Assembly (NCBI RefSeq): GCF_016629525.1
Contig: NZ_AP024269.1
Location: forward strand, 930,001-994,000
Direction of reading: 5' to 3'
Length of the DNA: 64,000 nt
DNA from: Kaistia sp. 32K
Lineage (GTDB): Bacteria; Pseudomonadota; Alphaproteobacteria; Rhizobiales; Kaistiaceae
This document shows, in pieces, positions 18,176 through 26,859 of the stretch. Below the pieces are notes generated by a model. The model was not told the DNA's origin. It searched no databases and saw nothing but the letters and a program-made list of their open reading frames with translations. The translations under genes were made by a program, and so were the position numbers. Every line of letters begins with the position of its first letter. The first letter of the stretch is position 1.

Positions 18176-19378
18176 ATGCGTCGTATCCTAATGCTGGCGA
18201 CCGCCGCCGCGATGGCGTCGCTTCCGCTGCTTGCCGCCCGCGCGGCGGAGGAGGCGGTCATCATCGGCGCCGCCACCGCGTCGAGCGGCTGGATGGCCCC
18301 CTATGACGAGGGTCCGGTCTCGGCAGCCCAGGTCGCCGTCGACGAGATCAACGAGGCGGGCGGCGTGCTCGGCCATCCGCTGAAGCTGGTGCATGTCGAC
18401 ACCAAGACGGATCGCGCCGAGGCGGCGAAGGCGGCGGCGCAGCTCGCAGGGCAGGGCGCCAAGGCGATCATCGTCTCGGCCGATTTCGACATGGGCGGCC
18501 CCGCCGCGCTCGTCGCGAACCAGGAAGGCGTGCTCGCCTTCTCGACCAATGGCGCCGACATCAAGCTCGGCAACAAGGCCGTCGGTCCCTACGTCTTCAC
18601 CCTCGCCACCGAGGCCGAGGGCGCCGGCGCGCTGCTGGCCGATTGGGCCTATAGGAAGCAGGGCTGGAAGACCGGCTACCTGCTCGAGGATACGGCGCTC
18701 GAATATACGAAGTCGCTCGCGCGCGGCTTCAAGGCCGGCTGGACGAAGGTCGCCGGCGCTGACGCGCTGGTGGGCGAGGACAGCTACAAGAACGCCGATC
18801 CGTCGGTGGCCGCGCAGGTCTCGCGCCTCGCCGCGCTCGACAAGAAGCCCGACTTCATCTTCCTCGCCGGTGTGACCCCCGGCTTCCCGGCCGTGCTGCG
18901 CCAGCTGCGGGCGGCCGGCATCGATGCGCCGGTGATCGGCGGCGTCGGCTTCGACGGCGACGAATGGCACGGCGCGCTGCCGCCCGAGGCGCTGACCAAG
19001 GTCTATTACGGCTCCTATTCCTCGGCGCGCGGCGATGATCCCCGTCCGGAAATCGCCAGCTTCCTCGAGCGCTTCAAGGCGCGCAACGGCGGCAAGCCGC
19101 CGGCATCGGGCGGCCTTGCCGTCTCCGGCTACAGCGCCGTCTACGCCTGGGCCCGCGCCGCCGAGCGCGCCGGCTCGGTCGAGCCGGCCAAGGTCCTCGC
19201 CGAGCTGGAGAAGTTCAAGGACGAGCCGCTCCTGGTCGGGCCGACCACCTTTACGCCGGATCTGCACATCAACCGCTCGCGCGCGACGCTGATCGTCGGC
19301 TTCGACAACGCCAAGGCGACGCCGCTCGGCTATTACGATCCGGCCGCCGGCGACTATGTAGAATGGTGGAAGAACTGA
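18176..19378 (+). CDS. Branched-chain amino acid-type ABC substrate-binding protein
   Basis: This is a 400-residue periplasmic type I binding protein (Peripla_BP_6). The signal peptide MRRILMLATAAAMASLPLLAARA ends before AEEAVIIGAATASSG. The family patterns GPVSAAQVAVDEINEAGGVLG, VSADFDMGGPAALVANQE and SGYSAVYAWARAAERAG are all present. Relatives bind leucine-type amino acids but also amides, urea and aromatic acids. With an aromatic hydroxylase directly upstream (32-base gap), an aromatic ligand is the better guess. The stop lies 16 bases inside the next gene. Confidence 0.92.
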   Translation: MRRILMLATAAAMASLPLLAARAAEEAVIIGAATASSGWMAPYDEGPVSAAQVAVDEINEAGGVLGHPLKLVHVDTKTDRAEAAKAAAQLAGQGAKAIIVSADFDMGGPAALVANQEGVLAFSTNGADIKLGNKAVGPYVFTLATEAEGAGALLADWAYRKQGWKTGYLLEDTALEYTKSLARGFKAGWTKVAGADALVGEDSYKNADPSVAAQVSRLAALDKKPDFIFLAGVTPGFPAVLRQLRAAGIDAPVIGGVGFDGDEWHGALPPEALTKVYYGSYSSARGDDPRPEIASFLERFKARNGGKPPASGGLAVSGYSAVYAWARAAERAGSVEPAKVLAELEKFKDEPLLVGPTTFTPDLHINRSRATLIVGFDNAKATPLGYYDPAAGDYVEWWKN

Positions 19379-20124
19379 GCGCGGGCATCCTGGAGGCGCG
19401 CGCCGTCTCGATGAGCTTCTCCGGCCTGCGCGTGCTTTCCGATGTCTCCCTGGGCCTCGCCGAGGGAGACATTCTTGGCCTGATCGGACCGAACGGCGCC
19501 GGCAAGACGACACTCGTCAACGTGCTCTCGGGCTTCACGAAGCCCGGGAACGGCGAGGTTCGCGTTGACGGCCGCCCGGTCGAGGCCGGCGATCCCGCCG
19601 CCTTCGTCCGGGCCGGCGTGGTGCGCACTTTCCAGAACGTGCGCCTCTTTTCGCGCCTCAGCGTGCGCGAGAACATTCTCGCGGCCGTGCTGGCCCGGGG
19701 CGTCGCCCGGCGCGCGGCGGCGGAGCGGACCGAGCAGCTCATGGAAGCCCTCGACCTCACGCGCTTCGCCGAGGCGGAAGCGCGCTCCATTCCCTATGGC
19801 GACGAGCGACGGGTCGGCATTGCCCGCGCGCTCGCCGGCAAGCCGCGCTTCCTGCTGCTCGACGAGCCGGCGGCCGGCTTGAACGGCGCCGAGAACGAGG
19901 CGCTGATCGCTCTGATCGCGCGCCTGCCGCGCGACTTCGGCTGCGGCATCCTGCTCATCGAACACAACATGCAGGTCGTGATGGCGCTTTGCAGTCGCCT
20001 GCATGTGCTCGACGGCGGCCGGACGATCGCCGTCGGCGCGGCGGACGAGGTGCGCTTCGATCCGAATGTGATCCGCGCCTATCTCGGCCGGGCGGGGGAG
20101 GGGCGACTTGCGGCTCTCGGTTGA
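19363..20124 (+). CDS. livG: LIV-type ABC transporter ATP-binding protein (LivG)
   Basis: This is a 253-residue ATPase. Walker A reads GPNGAGKTT, the Q-loop TFQNVRLF and Walker B FLLLDEPAAGLN. LIEHNMQVVM is the characteristic LivG H-loop region. The signature is unusual: instead of LSxGxQ the segment reads SIPYGDERRVGIARAL, the YG(E/D)QR variant common in LivG proteins. It overlaps both the binding-protein gene (16 bases) and livF (17 bases), showing tight coupling. Confidence 0.93.
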   Translation: MVEELSAGILEARAVSMSFSGLRVLSDVSLGLAEGDILGLIGPNGAGKTTLVNVLSGFTKPGNGEVRVDGRPVEAGDPAAFVRAGVVRTFQNVRLFSRLSVRENILAAVLARGVARRAAAERTEQLMEALDLTRFAEAEARSIPYGDERRVGIARALAGKPRFLLLDEPAAGLNGAENEALIALIARLPRDFGCGILLIEHNMQVVMALCSRLHVLDGGRTIAVGAADEVRFDPNVIRAYLGRAGEGRLAALG

Positions 20125-20833
20125 AGACCTTTCCGTCCACTATGGCCGCATCGCCGCCGTGCGCGGCGTCAGCTTCGAGGTTGGCGAAGGCGAGGCTTTC
20201 GCGATCATCGGCGCGAACGGCGCCGGCAAGACCTCGACGCTACAGGCGATCGCCGGCGGACGGCCAGCATCCGGCGGCACGATCCGTTTCGGCGAGACCA
20301 TCCTGAACCCGCTCTCGCCGGAGGCGCGGGCGCGGCTCGGCCTTTCCCTCGTGCCGGAAGGCCGGGAGGTGTTCGGCTCGCTCACCGTCGAGGAAAACCT
20401 GCTGGTCGCCACCGCGGCGCGGCGCGACCGGTCCGGCGTTCGTCGTGACCTTGATCGCCTGCTCGACCGCTTTCCCGTGCTGCGCCATCGCCTGCACAGC
20501 CTCGGCCAAAGCCTCTCCGGCGGCGAGCAGCAGCAACTCGTCATCTGCCGCGCGCTGATGACCCGGCCGCGACTGCTCCTGATCGATGAACCGTCCCTCG
20601 GCCTCGCGCCGCAGATGGTCGACACTGTCTACGACATCCTCGCCGAGCTGCGCGCCGCCGAAGGGCTGACCCTGCTGGTGGTCGAGCAGAGCCTCGACCG
20701 CGTGCTGGAGATCGCTGATCGGGTGGCGATCCTGGAGACGGGCGGCGTCCAGCGCATCGCGTCGCGCGCGACGCTGCGCGCGGAACTCGCGGCGTCCGCC
20801 ACCTCGCGCCAGGCGGCCTGGAGCCTCGCATGA
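20108..20833 (+). CDS. livF: LIV-type ABC transporter ATP-binding protein (LivF)
   Basis: This is the second ATPase of the importer, 241 residues. Walker A is GANGAGKTS (Ser in the last position), the signature LSGGEQQQLVICRAL, and Walker B LLLIDEPSLGLAPQMVDTV, which is the LivF hallmark. The start is a TTG at 20108 with a strong GGGAGGGG element a few bases upstream inside livG. The stop overlaps the livH ATG. Confidence 0.93.
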   Translation: MRLSVEDLSVHYGRIAAVRGVSFEVGEGEAFAIIGANGAGKTSTLQAIAGGRPASGGTIRFGETILNPLSPEARARLGLSLVPEGREVFGSLTVEENLLVATAARRDRSGVRRDLDRLLDRFPVLRHRLHSLGQSLSGGEQQQLVICRALMTRPRLLLIDEPSLGLAPQMVDTVYDILAELRAAEGLTLLVVEQSLDRVLEIADRVAILETGGVQRIASRATLRAELAASATSRQAAWSLA

Positions 20834-21741
20834 ACCAGATCCTTCAGATCGCCTTCGACACGATCAGCCTCGGCGCCCTCTATGCGCTCGCCGCACTCGG
20901 CGTCGGCCTCGTCTTCGGCGTCATGCGGCTCGTGAACTTCGCCTTCGGCGACTACATCACCTGGGCCGGCTATGCGTTGCTCCTGCCGGCCATTGGTTTC
21001 GGCGCCTCGCTCGGCGGCGCCGGGCTGGCGGTCCTCTCCGTCGCGCTGCCGGTCGCGGTCGCGATCGGCCTCGCCCTCCTCACCGAGCGGATCGCCTTTC
21101 ATCCGCTCCGGCGGGCGGATTCCTCGACGCTGCTGATCGCCTCCTTCGCGGTCAGCTACCTGCTGCAAAACCTCATCCTGATGACGGTCGGCGGCCGGCC
21201 GCAGAGCGTCGATATCGGCGGCGCGCTCGCCGGTCTCGTCGTCCTCGGCGGGGTTCGCCTCGCCATCCTCGACCTCGTGACGCTCGGTGTCGCGGCGGCG
21301 CTGATGGCGGCCCTCTACTTCGTGCTGAGCCACACGCTGATCGGCATCCAGCTTCGCGCCGCCTCGGAAAACTTCGGCATGGCGCGCCTTCTCGGCGTCC
21401 GCGCCAACCGGATCATCGCCGCCGCCTTCGCGCTCTCGGGCCTGCTCGCGGCCTTCGTCTCGCTGCTGCTCGTCGCCAAGACCGGCTCGCTCGACTACCG
21501 CATGGGCATGCCGCTCGTGCTCGCGGCCTTCATCGGCACGGTCGTCGGCGGCCTCGGCAATATTGTCGGCGCGGCGGTTGGCGGCTTCCTGATCGGAGCC
21601 GTGGCGATGATCTGCCAGCACGTTCTGCCGGCCGATCTGCGCGGGGGCCGCGACGCCTTCGTGTTCGCCTTCGTCGTGCTGGTGCTGCTCGTCAGGCCGC
21701 GCGGCCTCCTCACCTCGACGAAGTCCCTGGAGCGCGTATGA
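20830..21741 (+). CDS. livH: LIV-type ABC transporter permease (LivH)
   Basis: This is a 303-residue permease with about eight helices. Diagnostic stretches are IAFDTISLGALYALAALGVGLVFGVMRLVNFAFGD at the start, GIQLRAASENFGMARLLGVRANRI in the coupling loop, and FVVLVLLVRPRGLL at the end. ATGA overlaps join it to livF and livM, so the five transporter subunits are co-translated. Confidence 0.94.
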   Translation: MNQILQIAFDTISLGALYALAALGVGLVFGVMRLVNFAFGDYITWAGYALLLPAIGFGASLGGAGLAVLSVALPVAVAIGLALLTERIAFHPLRRADSSTLLIASFAVSYLLQNLILMTVGGRPQSVDIGGALAGLVVLGGVRLAILDLVTLGVAAALMAALYFVLSHTLIGIQLRAASENFGMARLLGVRANRIIAAAFALSGLLAAFVSLLLVAKTGSLDYRMGMPLVLAAFIGTVVGGLGNIVGAAVGGFLIGAVAMICQHVLPADLRGGRDAFVFAFVVLVLLVRPRGLLTSTKSLERV

Positions 21742-22802
21742 GCCGATCCCCGAACAAGGCCGGTCTCCGCAGCGCGGTGGCGAGCCCCATACTTCTCATC
21801 CTCGGCCTCGTCATCCTCTCCGGCGTCGCCTATGCAGCCGGCGGCAATCTGCCCGCGACCGTGACCGAGCTCCTCGTCTATGTCGTCCTCGTGGTGGGGC
21901 TGCAGATCTTCATCGGCAACAGCGGCATCGTCTCGTTCGGCCATATCGTCTTCGGCCTCGTCGCCGCTTATGCCTCGACATGGCAGACCTGCTGCTCGGG
22001 GCTCAAGAGCTTCTATATGCCGGGCCTGCCGGCCTTTCTCCTCGACAACAGCATCCCGGTGCTGCCGGCCGCGCTGCTGGCGGGGCTCGTCGCCGTTCTC
22101 TTCGCGCTGGTGATCGGCGTGCCGCTGATGCGCCTTTCGGGCATTGCTTCCGGCATCGCGCTCTTCGGCGTGCTCGCCATGGTGAAGGCGGTCTACGAGA
22201 CCTGGGACGGCTGGACCGCAGGCACCTCCTCGATCATCGGCCTGCCGCGCTATGTCGATCTTCCCGTCGCCCTTGGTGCGGCGTCGGCGGCGATCGTTAT
22301 CGCCTTCCTGTTCCGCAATTCGCGCTACGGGTTGATGCTGCGCGCCGCGCGGGAGGACGAAGTGGCGGCGCGCGCGGCCGGCATCCCGGTCGTGCGGCTC
22401 CGCATCCTCGCCCATCTCGTCAGCGCCTTCGTGATCGGCATCGGCGGAGTGCTCTATGTCCACTATATCGGCACGATCTCGGTCGACGTTTTCTGGCTCG
22501 ACATGACCTTCCTGACGCTTGCCATGCTGGTCGTCGGCGGCCTGCGAAGCGTCACCGGCGCGGTGGTAGGCGTCGTCCTGGTTCGGCTCGTCACCGAGCT
22601 GCTCCGTCTGCTCGAGGACGGTGTCGGCATCGGCGGCCATGTCCTCGTCTTCCCGCCGGGCAGCCAACAGGCGGCGCTCGCCATCGTGCTGCTCGTCATT
22701 CTGCTGTTCCGGCCCGAAGGGCTGTATGGCAGCCGTGAACTGACCTGGCCGATCGGCCGGCCGCGAGCCGGTTCCGGCAAATCCGAGGAGACTTCTCCAT
22801 GA
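21738..22802 (+). CDS. livM: LIV-type ABC transporter permease (LivM)
   Basis: This is a 354-residue permease with about ten helices. GNSGIVSFGHIVFGLVAAYAS, SRYGLMLRAAREDEVAARAAGI and the C-terminal FRPEGLYG are standard LivM segments. It overlaps livH and the following sulfurtransferase gene by four bases each (ATGA). Confidence 0.94.
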   Translation: MSRSPNKAGLRSAVASPILLILGLVILSGVAYAAGGNLPATVTELLVYVVLVVGLQIFIGNSGIVSFGHIVFGLVAAYASTWQTCCSGLKSFYMPGLPAFLLDNSIPVLPAALLAGLVAVLFALVIGVPLMRLSGIASGIALFGVLAMVKAVYETWDGWTAGTSSIIGLPRYVDLPVALGAASAAIVIAFLFRNSRYGLMLRAAREDEVAARAAGIPVVRLRILAHLVSAFVIGIGGVLYVHYIGTISVDVFWLDMTFLTLAMLVVGGLRSVTGAVVGVVLVRLVTELLRLLEDGVGIGGHVLVFPPGSQQAALAIVLLVILLFRPEGLYGSRELTWPIGRPRAGSGKSEETSP

Positions 22803-23668
22803 GCGACGACATCCCGCTGCTGGTCGATCCCGAATGGCTCGCGGCCCGGCTCGGTGAGCCGGATCTGGTCATTCTTGATTGCAGCACGCGCCTCGAGCCG
22901 GATCCGGCCGGCGGCCCCGACCGCAACATCGCCGAGCGGGCCGAGTTCCTCGCCGCGCATATTCCCGGCGCCCGTTTCGCCGACATGGTTTCGGAGCTGT
23001 CCGACCCAGCCGGCGCCTATCCCTTCACGGCGCCGCAGCCCGAGGCTTTTGCCGCCGCGGTCGAACGGCTCGGCGTCGGCCCGGACAGCCGCGTCGTGCT
23101 CTATGCCAGCGGCAATCCGTGGTGGGCGACGCGGGCCTGGTGGGTGCTGCGCCTCTACGGTTTTGACCGGGCCGGCGTGCTCGACGGCGGCTTCAAGGCC
23201 TGGCGCGCCGCCGGCCTGCCGGTCGAGGCGGGCGAGCCGGCGCCGTCTCAGCCTGTTCGATTCCCGGCGCGGCCCCCACGCCCGTTGATCGCGACGGCGA
23301 GCGATGTGCTCGCGGCGATCGGCTCGGATGCAGGCTGCGTCGTTAACGCCCTGCCGGCCGCGCGCTTTCGTGGCGAGGGCGCGACGTCCTTGCCGCGCGC
23401 CGGCCGCATCGCCGGCTCGATCAGCCTTCCCGGCGCCGAGACGATCGATCCGGCGACGGGGAAAAGCCTGCCGCTCGACGTCATCGAGGCGCGGTTCCGC
23501 GCGGCTGGCCTGTTCGACAAGCCGGTGATCGCCTATTGCGGCGGCGGCGTCACGGCGACGTGGATCGCCTTCCTGCTGGCGCGGATGGGCGGCCCGGAGC
23601 CGCTCATCTACGATCACTCGCTGCAGGAATGGACGGTCGACCCGTCGCTGCCCATGGCAACCGGCTGA
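22799..23668 (+). CDS. Thiosulfate/3-mercaptopyruvate-type sulfurtransferase (tandem rhodanese)
   Basis: This is a 289-residue protein with two rhodanese domains. The first is inactive, with residues about 6-140 ending VLDGGFKAWRAAGLPVE. The second carries the persulfide cysteine Cys247 in the loop CGGGVTA, close to the CGSGVTA loop of mercaptopyruvate sulfurtransferases. It would move sulfane sulfur from a donor to a thiophilic acceptor. Its stop overlap with livM makes it the last gene of the hydroxylase/importer operon. That is an odd partner for an aromatic pathway and may point to a sulfur-containing substrate (inference). Confidence 0.92.
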   Translation: MSDDIPLLVDPEWLAARLGEPDLVILDCSTRLEPDPAGGPDRNIAERAEFLAAHIPGARFADMVSELSDPAGAYPFTAPQPEAFAAAVERLGVGPDSRVVLYASGNPWWATRAWWVLRLYGFDRAGVLDGGFKAWRAAGLPVEAGEPAPSQPVRFPARPPRPLIATASDVLAAIGSDAGCVVNALPAARFRGEGATSLPRAGRIAGSISLPGAETIDPATGKSLPLDVIEARFRAAGLFDKPVIAYCGGGVTATWIAFLLARMGGPEPLIYDHSLQEWTVDPSLPMATG

Positions 23669-23674
23669 ATGGGG

Positions 23675-25144
23675 CTAGAGCCCGGCCCGCGTGACCAGCT
23701 TCTCCACCAGATAGGCGCCGACCGCGTCGGCGCCGGCCTCGCTGCCCCAGCCGGACGCCTTCACGCCGCCGAAGGGCAGCTCCGGCAAAGCGAGACCATG
23801 ATGGTTGACCGAGATCATGCCGGCCTCGATCGCCGCCTCGGCGGCCGTCGCCCGGGCGATCGAGCCGCTATAGACATAGGCGGCGAGACCAGCCTCGAGC
23901 CGGTTCGCCTCCGCGATCGCCTCCTCGGCGGTGTCGAAGGGGCGGAACAGCGCGATCGGGCCGAATGGTTCCTCGTTGAAAGCGCGCGCCTCGATCGGCA
24001 CGTCGAGGAGCACGGTCGGCTCGAAGAACGAGCCGGCATTGCCGATCCGGCTGCCACCGAGCGCCAGTCGCGCACCCTTCGCCACCGCGTCGGCGACGAA
24101 GCCTTCGAGGGCTGCGATGCGGCGGGGATGCGCGAGCGGCCCCATGCCGACGCCCGCGTCGACGCCATTGCCGACGACGACGCCCTTGGCGGCTGCCACG
24201 AAGGCCTCGGTCAGGCGGTTGTAGATGCCGCGCTGGACCAGAAATCGCGTCGGCGACGCGCAGGTCTGCCCGGCATTGTAGAACTTGGCGCCGGCGAGCC
24301 GCGCGCCGACGAGGACGGGGTCGACATCGTCAAAGACGATGACCGGCGCGTGGCCGCCGAGTTCCAGCGTCGAGCGTTTCAGATGTTGCCCTGCAAGCGC
24401 CGCGAGTTGCCGTCCGACGGCGGTCGATCCGGTGAAGGAGAGCTTGCGCACGGTCGGGTGAGGGATGAGGTAGGCCGAGATCTCGGCCGGCGTGCCGAAG
24501 ACGAGGTTGATGACACCGGCCGGCAGGCCGGCATCCGCGAAGGCCTCGACCAGGGCGGCGACCGAGGCGGGCGTCTCCTCCGGGCCCTTCAGGACGATGG
24601 AGCATCCCGCGGCCACGGCGGCGGCGAGCTTCAGCACCGCCTGATGCACCGGAAAATTCCAGGGCGTGAAGGCGGCGACGACGCCGATCGGCTCCTTGAC
24701 GGTCGATTGGGCGATCGCCGCGCCGCCGCGCGCCGGGATGGTGCGGCCATAGACGCGGCGTGCTTCGCCGGCGAACCAGCGCAGGATCTCGGCGGCGAAG
24801 GCCGCCTCGCCGATCGCCTCGGGGAGCGGCTTGCCCTGCTCGAGCGTGATCAGCCGGCCGATCGCCTCAGCCCGTTCGGCCAGCAGCGCCGCCGTGCGGT
24901 CGAGCACACCCGCGCGCTCGGGCGGGGAGGCGACGCGCCAGACGGCGAAGCCGGCCGCCGCAGCCTCGACGGCCGCTTCGAGATCGGCGGCGCGGGCATG
25001 GGCGACGCGCCCGATCTCGGCATCATCGGCTGGATTGTGGACGGGGAGGCGCTCGCCCGCTGCCGCCGGCCGCCAGCTACCCCCGATGAAGAGCCTCGTT
25101 TCCGCCGGATAGGGAGCGCTGGAGGCAGGATCGGACAGGGACAT
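23675..25144 (-). CDS. NAD(P)-dependent aldehyde dehydrogenase (succinate-semialdehyde dehydrogenase-like)
   Basis: This is a 489-residue ALDH oxidising an aldehyde to its acid. The catalytic residues are all visible: Asn163 in AFTPWNFPV, Glu261 in TLELGGHAP and Cys295 in NAGQTCASPTR. The cofactor loop FTGSTAVGRQL is present. The wording resembles the GabD/succinate-semialdehyde group, but many alpha-proteobacterial ALDHs share it. The gene converges on the sulfurtransferase gene (six bases between stops). It is divergent from the GMC oxidoreductase, with which it plausibly forms an alcohol-to-aldehyde-to-acid pair. Confidence 0.93.
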   Translation of the reverse strand: MSLSDPASSAPYPAETRLFIGGSWRPAAAGERLPVHNPADDAEIGRVAHARAADLEAAVEAAAAGFAVWRVASPPERAGVLDRTAALLAERAEAIGRLITLEQGKPLPEAIGEAAFAAEILRWFAGEARRVYGRTIPARGGAAIAQSTVKEPIGVVAAFTPWNFPVHQAVLKLAAAVAAGCSIVLKGPEETPASVAALVEAFADAGLPAGVINLVFGTPAEISAYLIPHPTVRKLSFTGSTAVGRQLAALAGQHLKRSTLELGGHAPVIVFDDVDPVLVGARLAGAKFYNAGQTCASPTRFLVQRGIYNRLTEAFVAAAKGVVVGNGVDAGVGMGPLAHPRRIAALEGFVADAVAKGARLALGGSRIGNAGSFFEPTVLLDVPIEARAFNEEPFGPIALFRPFDTAEEAIAEANRLEAGLAAYVYSGSIARATAAEAAIEAGMISVNHHGLALPELPFGGVKASGWGSEAGADAVGAYLVEKLVTRAGL

Positions 25145-25271
25145 TGGTATCTCCGCTGAGGCAATCGGTCGGTGGGCGACTGACGCCGACCGATCGATGG
25201 GACTTCAATTGTAGTACAAAATACATTAAGCATGTCTACAGACATTGTCGACTTTTGCCGCTGAGGACCCC
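25145..25271. promoter_or_regulatory. Divergent promoter with two GntR-like palindromes
   Basis: The region between the aldehyde dehydrogenase and GMC genes holds TTGTAGTACAA (25209-25219), which fits the FadR-subfamily pattern TNGTNNNACNA exactly. Twelve bases on is ATGTCTACAGACAT (25232-25245), with perfect 6-bp arms around AC. Both lie in a locally AT-rich patch. They are likely operators for the FCD regulator at 14833 or a relative. Confidence 0.6.
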
Positions 25272-26798
25272 ATGACCGCCACGCCCACTTATGATCACAT
25301 CGTCATCGGCTCCGGCTCGGCGGGCAGCGCCGTGCTGCGGCGGCTTGTCGATGCGGGGCGGCGCGTGCTGCTGCTCGAGGCCGGCGGCCCCGACGACGTC
25401 TCGGCGATCCATCGCGCCGACGGCATGCTGGAGCTGCGCGGGTCGAAGGTCGACTATGGCTATGTCACGGAGCCGCAGCGCGGGCTGAACGGTCGGAGGA
25501 TCTTTTGGCCGCGCGGAAAGGTTCTCGGCGGATCGAGCGCGATCAACGGCATGATCTTCGTGCGCGGCCATGCGCGGGACTATGACGACTGGGCCTACAA
25601 CGGCGCCGACGGCTGGGGCTGGGCGGATGTGCTGCCCTATTTCAAGCGGCTCGAGAACCACGAGGACGGCGAGAGCGAACTGCGCGGCGGCTCGGGGCCG
25701 CTTCCGGTTCGTCGCAACGCCGATCCGCATCCGCTTTCCGTGGCGACGGTCGAGGCCGCCAGGGCGCTCGGCCTGCCGGGGAATGATGGCCACAACGGTG
25801 CTGACATCCTCGGCGTCGGCCTGCTCGAGATCAATGTCGTGAACGGCCGCCGCATCTCGGCCTGGCAGGCCTATGGCGCGCCCGTCATCGGCCGGCCGAA
25901 CCTCGAAATCCGCACCGGAGCCCGGGTGCAACGCATTCTCTTCGAGGGCACCCGGGCCGTCGGCGTCGAGTTCAGCGATGGCGAGGGCGTGCACACTGTC
26001 CACGCGGACGGCGACATCGTGCTGTCGGCCGGAGCCATCGGCTCGCCGCAGATCCTGCTTCTGAGCGGTGTTGGCCCGGCCGATGAACTCGCGGCGCTCG
26101 GCATTCGGCCGGTCGTCGATTTGCCCGGCGTCGGCGCGAACCTACATGACCATGCGATCAGCCAGGTGGCCTGGCGCTCGAAGCGGCCGCTGCCGCCGAC
26201 GACCGCCAACCATTTGCAGGTCCAGATCTTTGCGGCGAGCCGGCCCGGCGCCGCCGTGCCCGACACGCAGCCCGTCACCGGCCTGTTCGCCTATCCGGTC
26301 GAGGGCTATTCCTTCCCGGCCGGCGAGAGCTTCGCCTGGTTCCCCGGCCTCGTCCGGCCGTACAGCCGGGGCAGCCTCAGCCTGAAATCGGCCGATCCGC
26401 ACGAGGCGCCGCGCCTCGACCCCGCCTATCTCGACGACCCGGCGGATCTGGAGGCGCTGCTCTTCTCGCTGAAGATGTGCCGCGAGATCGGCGCGCGGCC
26501 GGAGCTCGGCGACTGGAACGCGGGCGAGATCGCGCCGGGACCGGGCATCGTCAGTGACGAGGCGCTGCGTGACTATATCCGCCTCTCGCTCGACACCTAT
26601 TTCCACCCGGTCGGCACCTGCAAGATGGGCGTTGACCGCCTCGCGGTGGTCGATCCGACGCTGCGGCTGCACGGCGTGGAAAACCTTCGCGTCGCCGATG
26701 CATCGATCTTCCCGGTGATCCCGACCGGCAACACGCATGCCCCGGCCGTCATGACCGGCGAACGGGCCGCCGACTTCGTCTTGCAGGCGAAAGGCTGA
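25272..26798 (+). CDS. GMC-family FAD-dependent oxidoreductase (choline/alcohol dehydrogenase-like)
   Basis: This is a 508-residue flavoprotein that oxidises an alcohol. The FAD motif HIVIGSGSAGSAVLRRL starts at residue 8. The GMC signature 1 region reads WPRGKVLGGSSAINGMIFVRGH, and signature 2 is GAIGSPQILLLSGVGP. The catalytic pair is His in TYFHPVGTCKMG and His in PTGNTHAPAVMTGERAAD. The ATG at 25272 has GAGG five bases upstream, whereas an earlier TTG at 25245 overlaps a palindrome and is rejected. Together with the divergent aldehyde dehydrogenase it could take a side-chain alcohol to the acid. Confidence 0.92.
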   Translation: MTATPTYDHIVIGSGSAGSAVLRRLVDAGRRVLLLEAGGPDDVSAIHRADGMLELRGSKVDYGYVTEPQRGLNGRRIFWPRGKVLGGSSAINGMIFVRGHARDYDDWAYNGADGWGWADVLPYFKRLENHEDGESELRGGSGPLPVRRNADPHPLSVATVEAARALGLPGNDGHNGADILGVGLLEINVVNGRRISAWQAYGAPVIGRPNLEIRTGARVQRILFEGTRAVGVEFSDGEGVHTVHADGDIVLSAGAIGSPQILLLSGVGPADELAALGIRPVVDLPGVGANLHDHAISQVAWRSKRPLPPTTANHLQVQIFAASRPGAAVPDTQPVTGLFAYPVEGYSFPAGESFAWFPGLVRPYSRGSLSLKSADPHEAPRLDPAYLDDPADLEALLFSLKMCREIGARPELGDWNAGEIAPGPGIVSDEALRDYIRLSLDTYFHPVGTCKMGVDRLAVVDPTLRLHGVENLRVADASIFPVIPTGNTHAPAVMTGERAADFVLQAKG

Positions 26799-26859
26799 GG
26801 CGCTGGTGCCGTCGTGGCCGCGCGCGTTCGATCGCGGGGCTACACGGCGCGGGTTCCGG

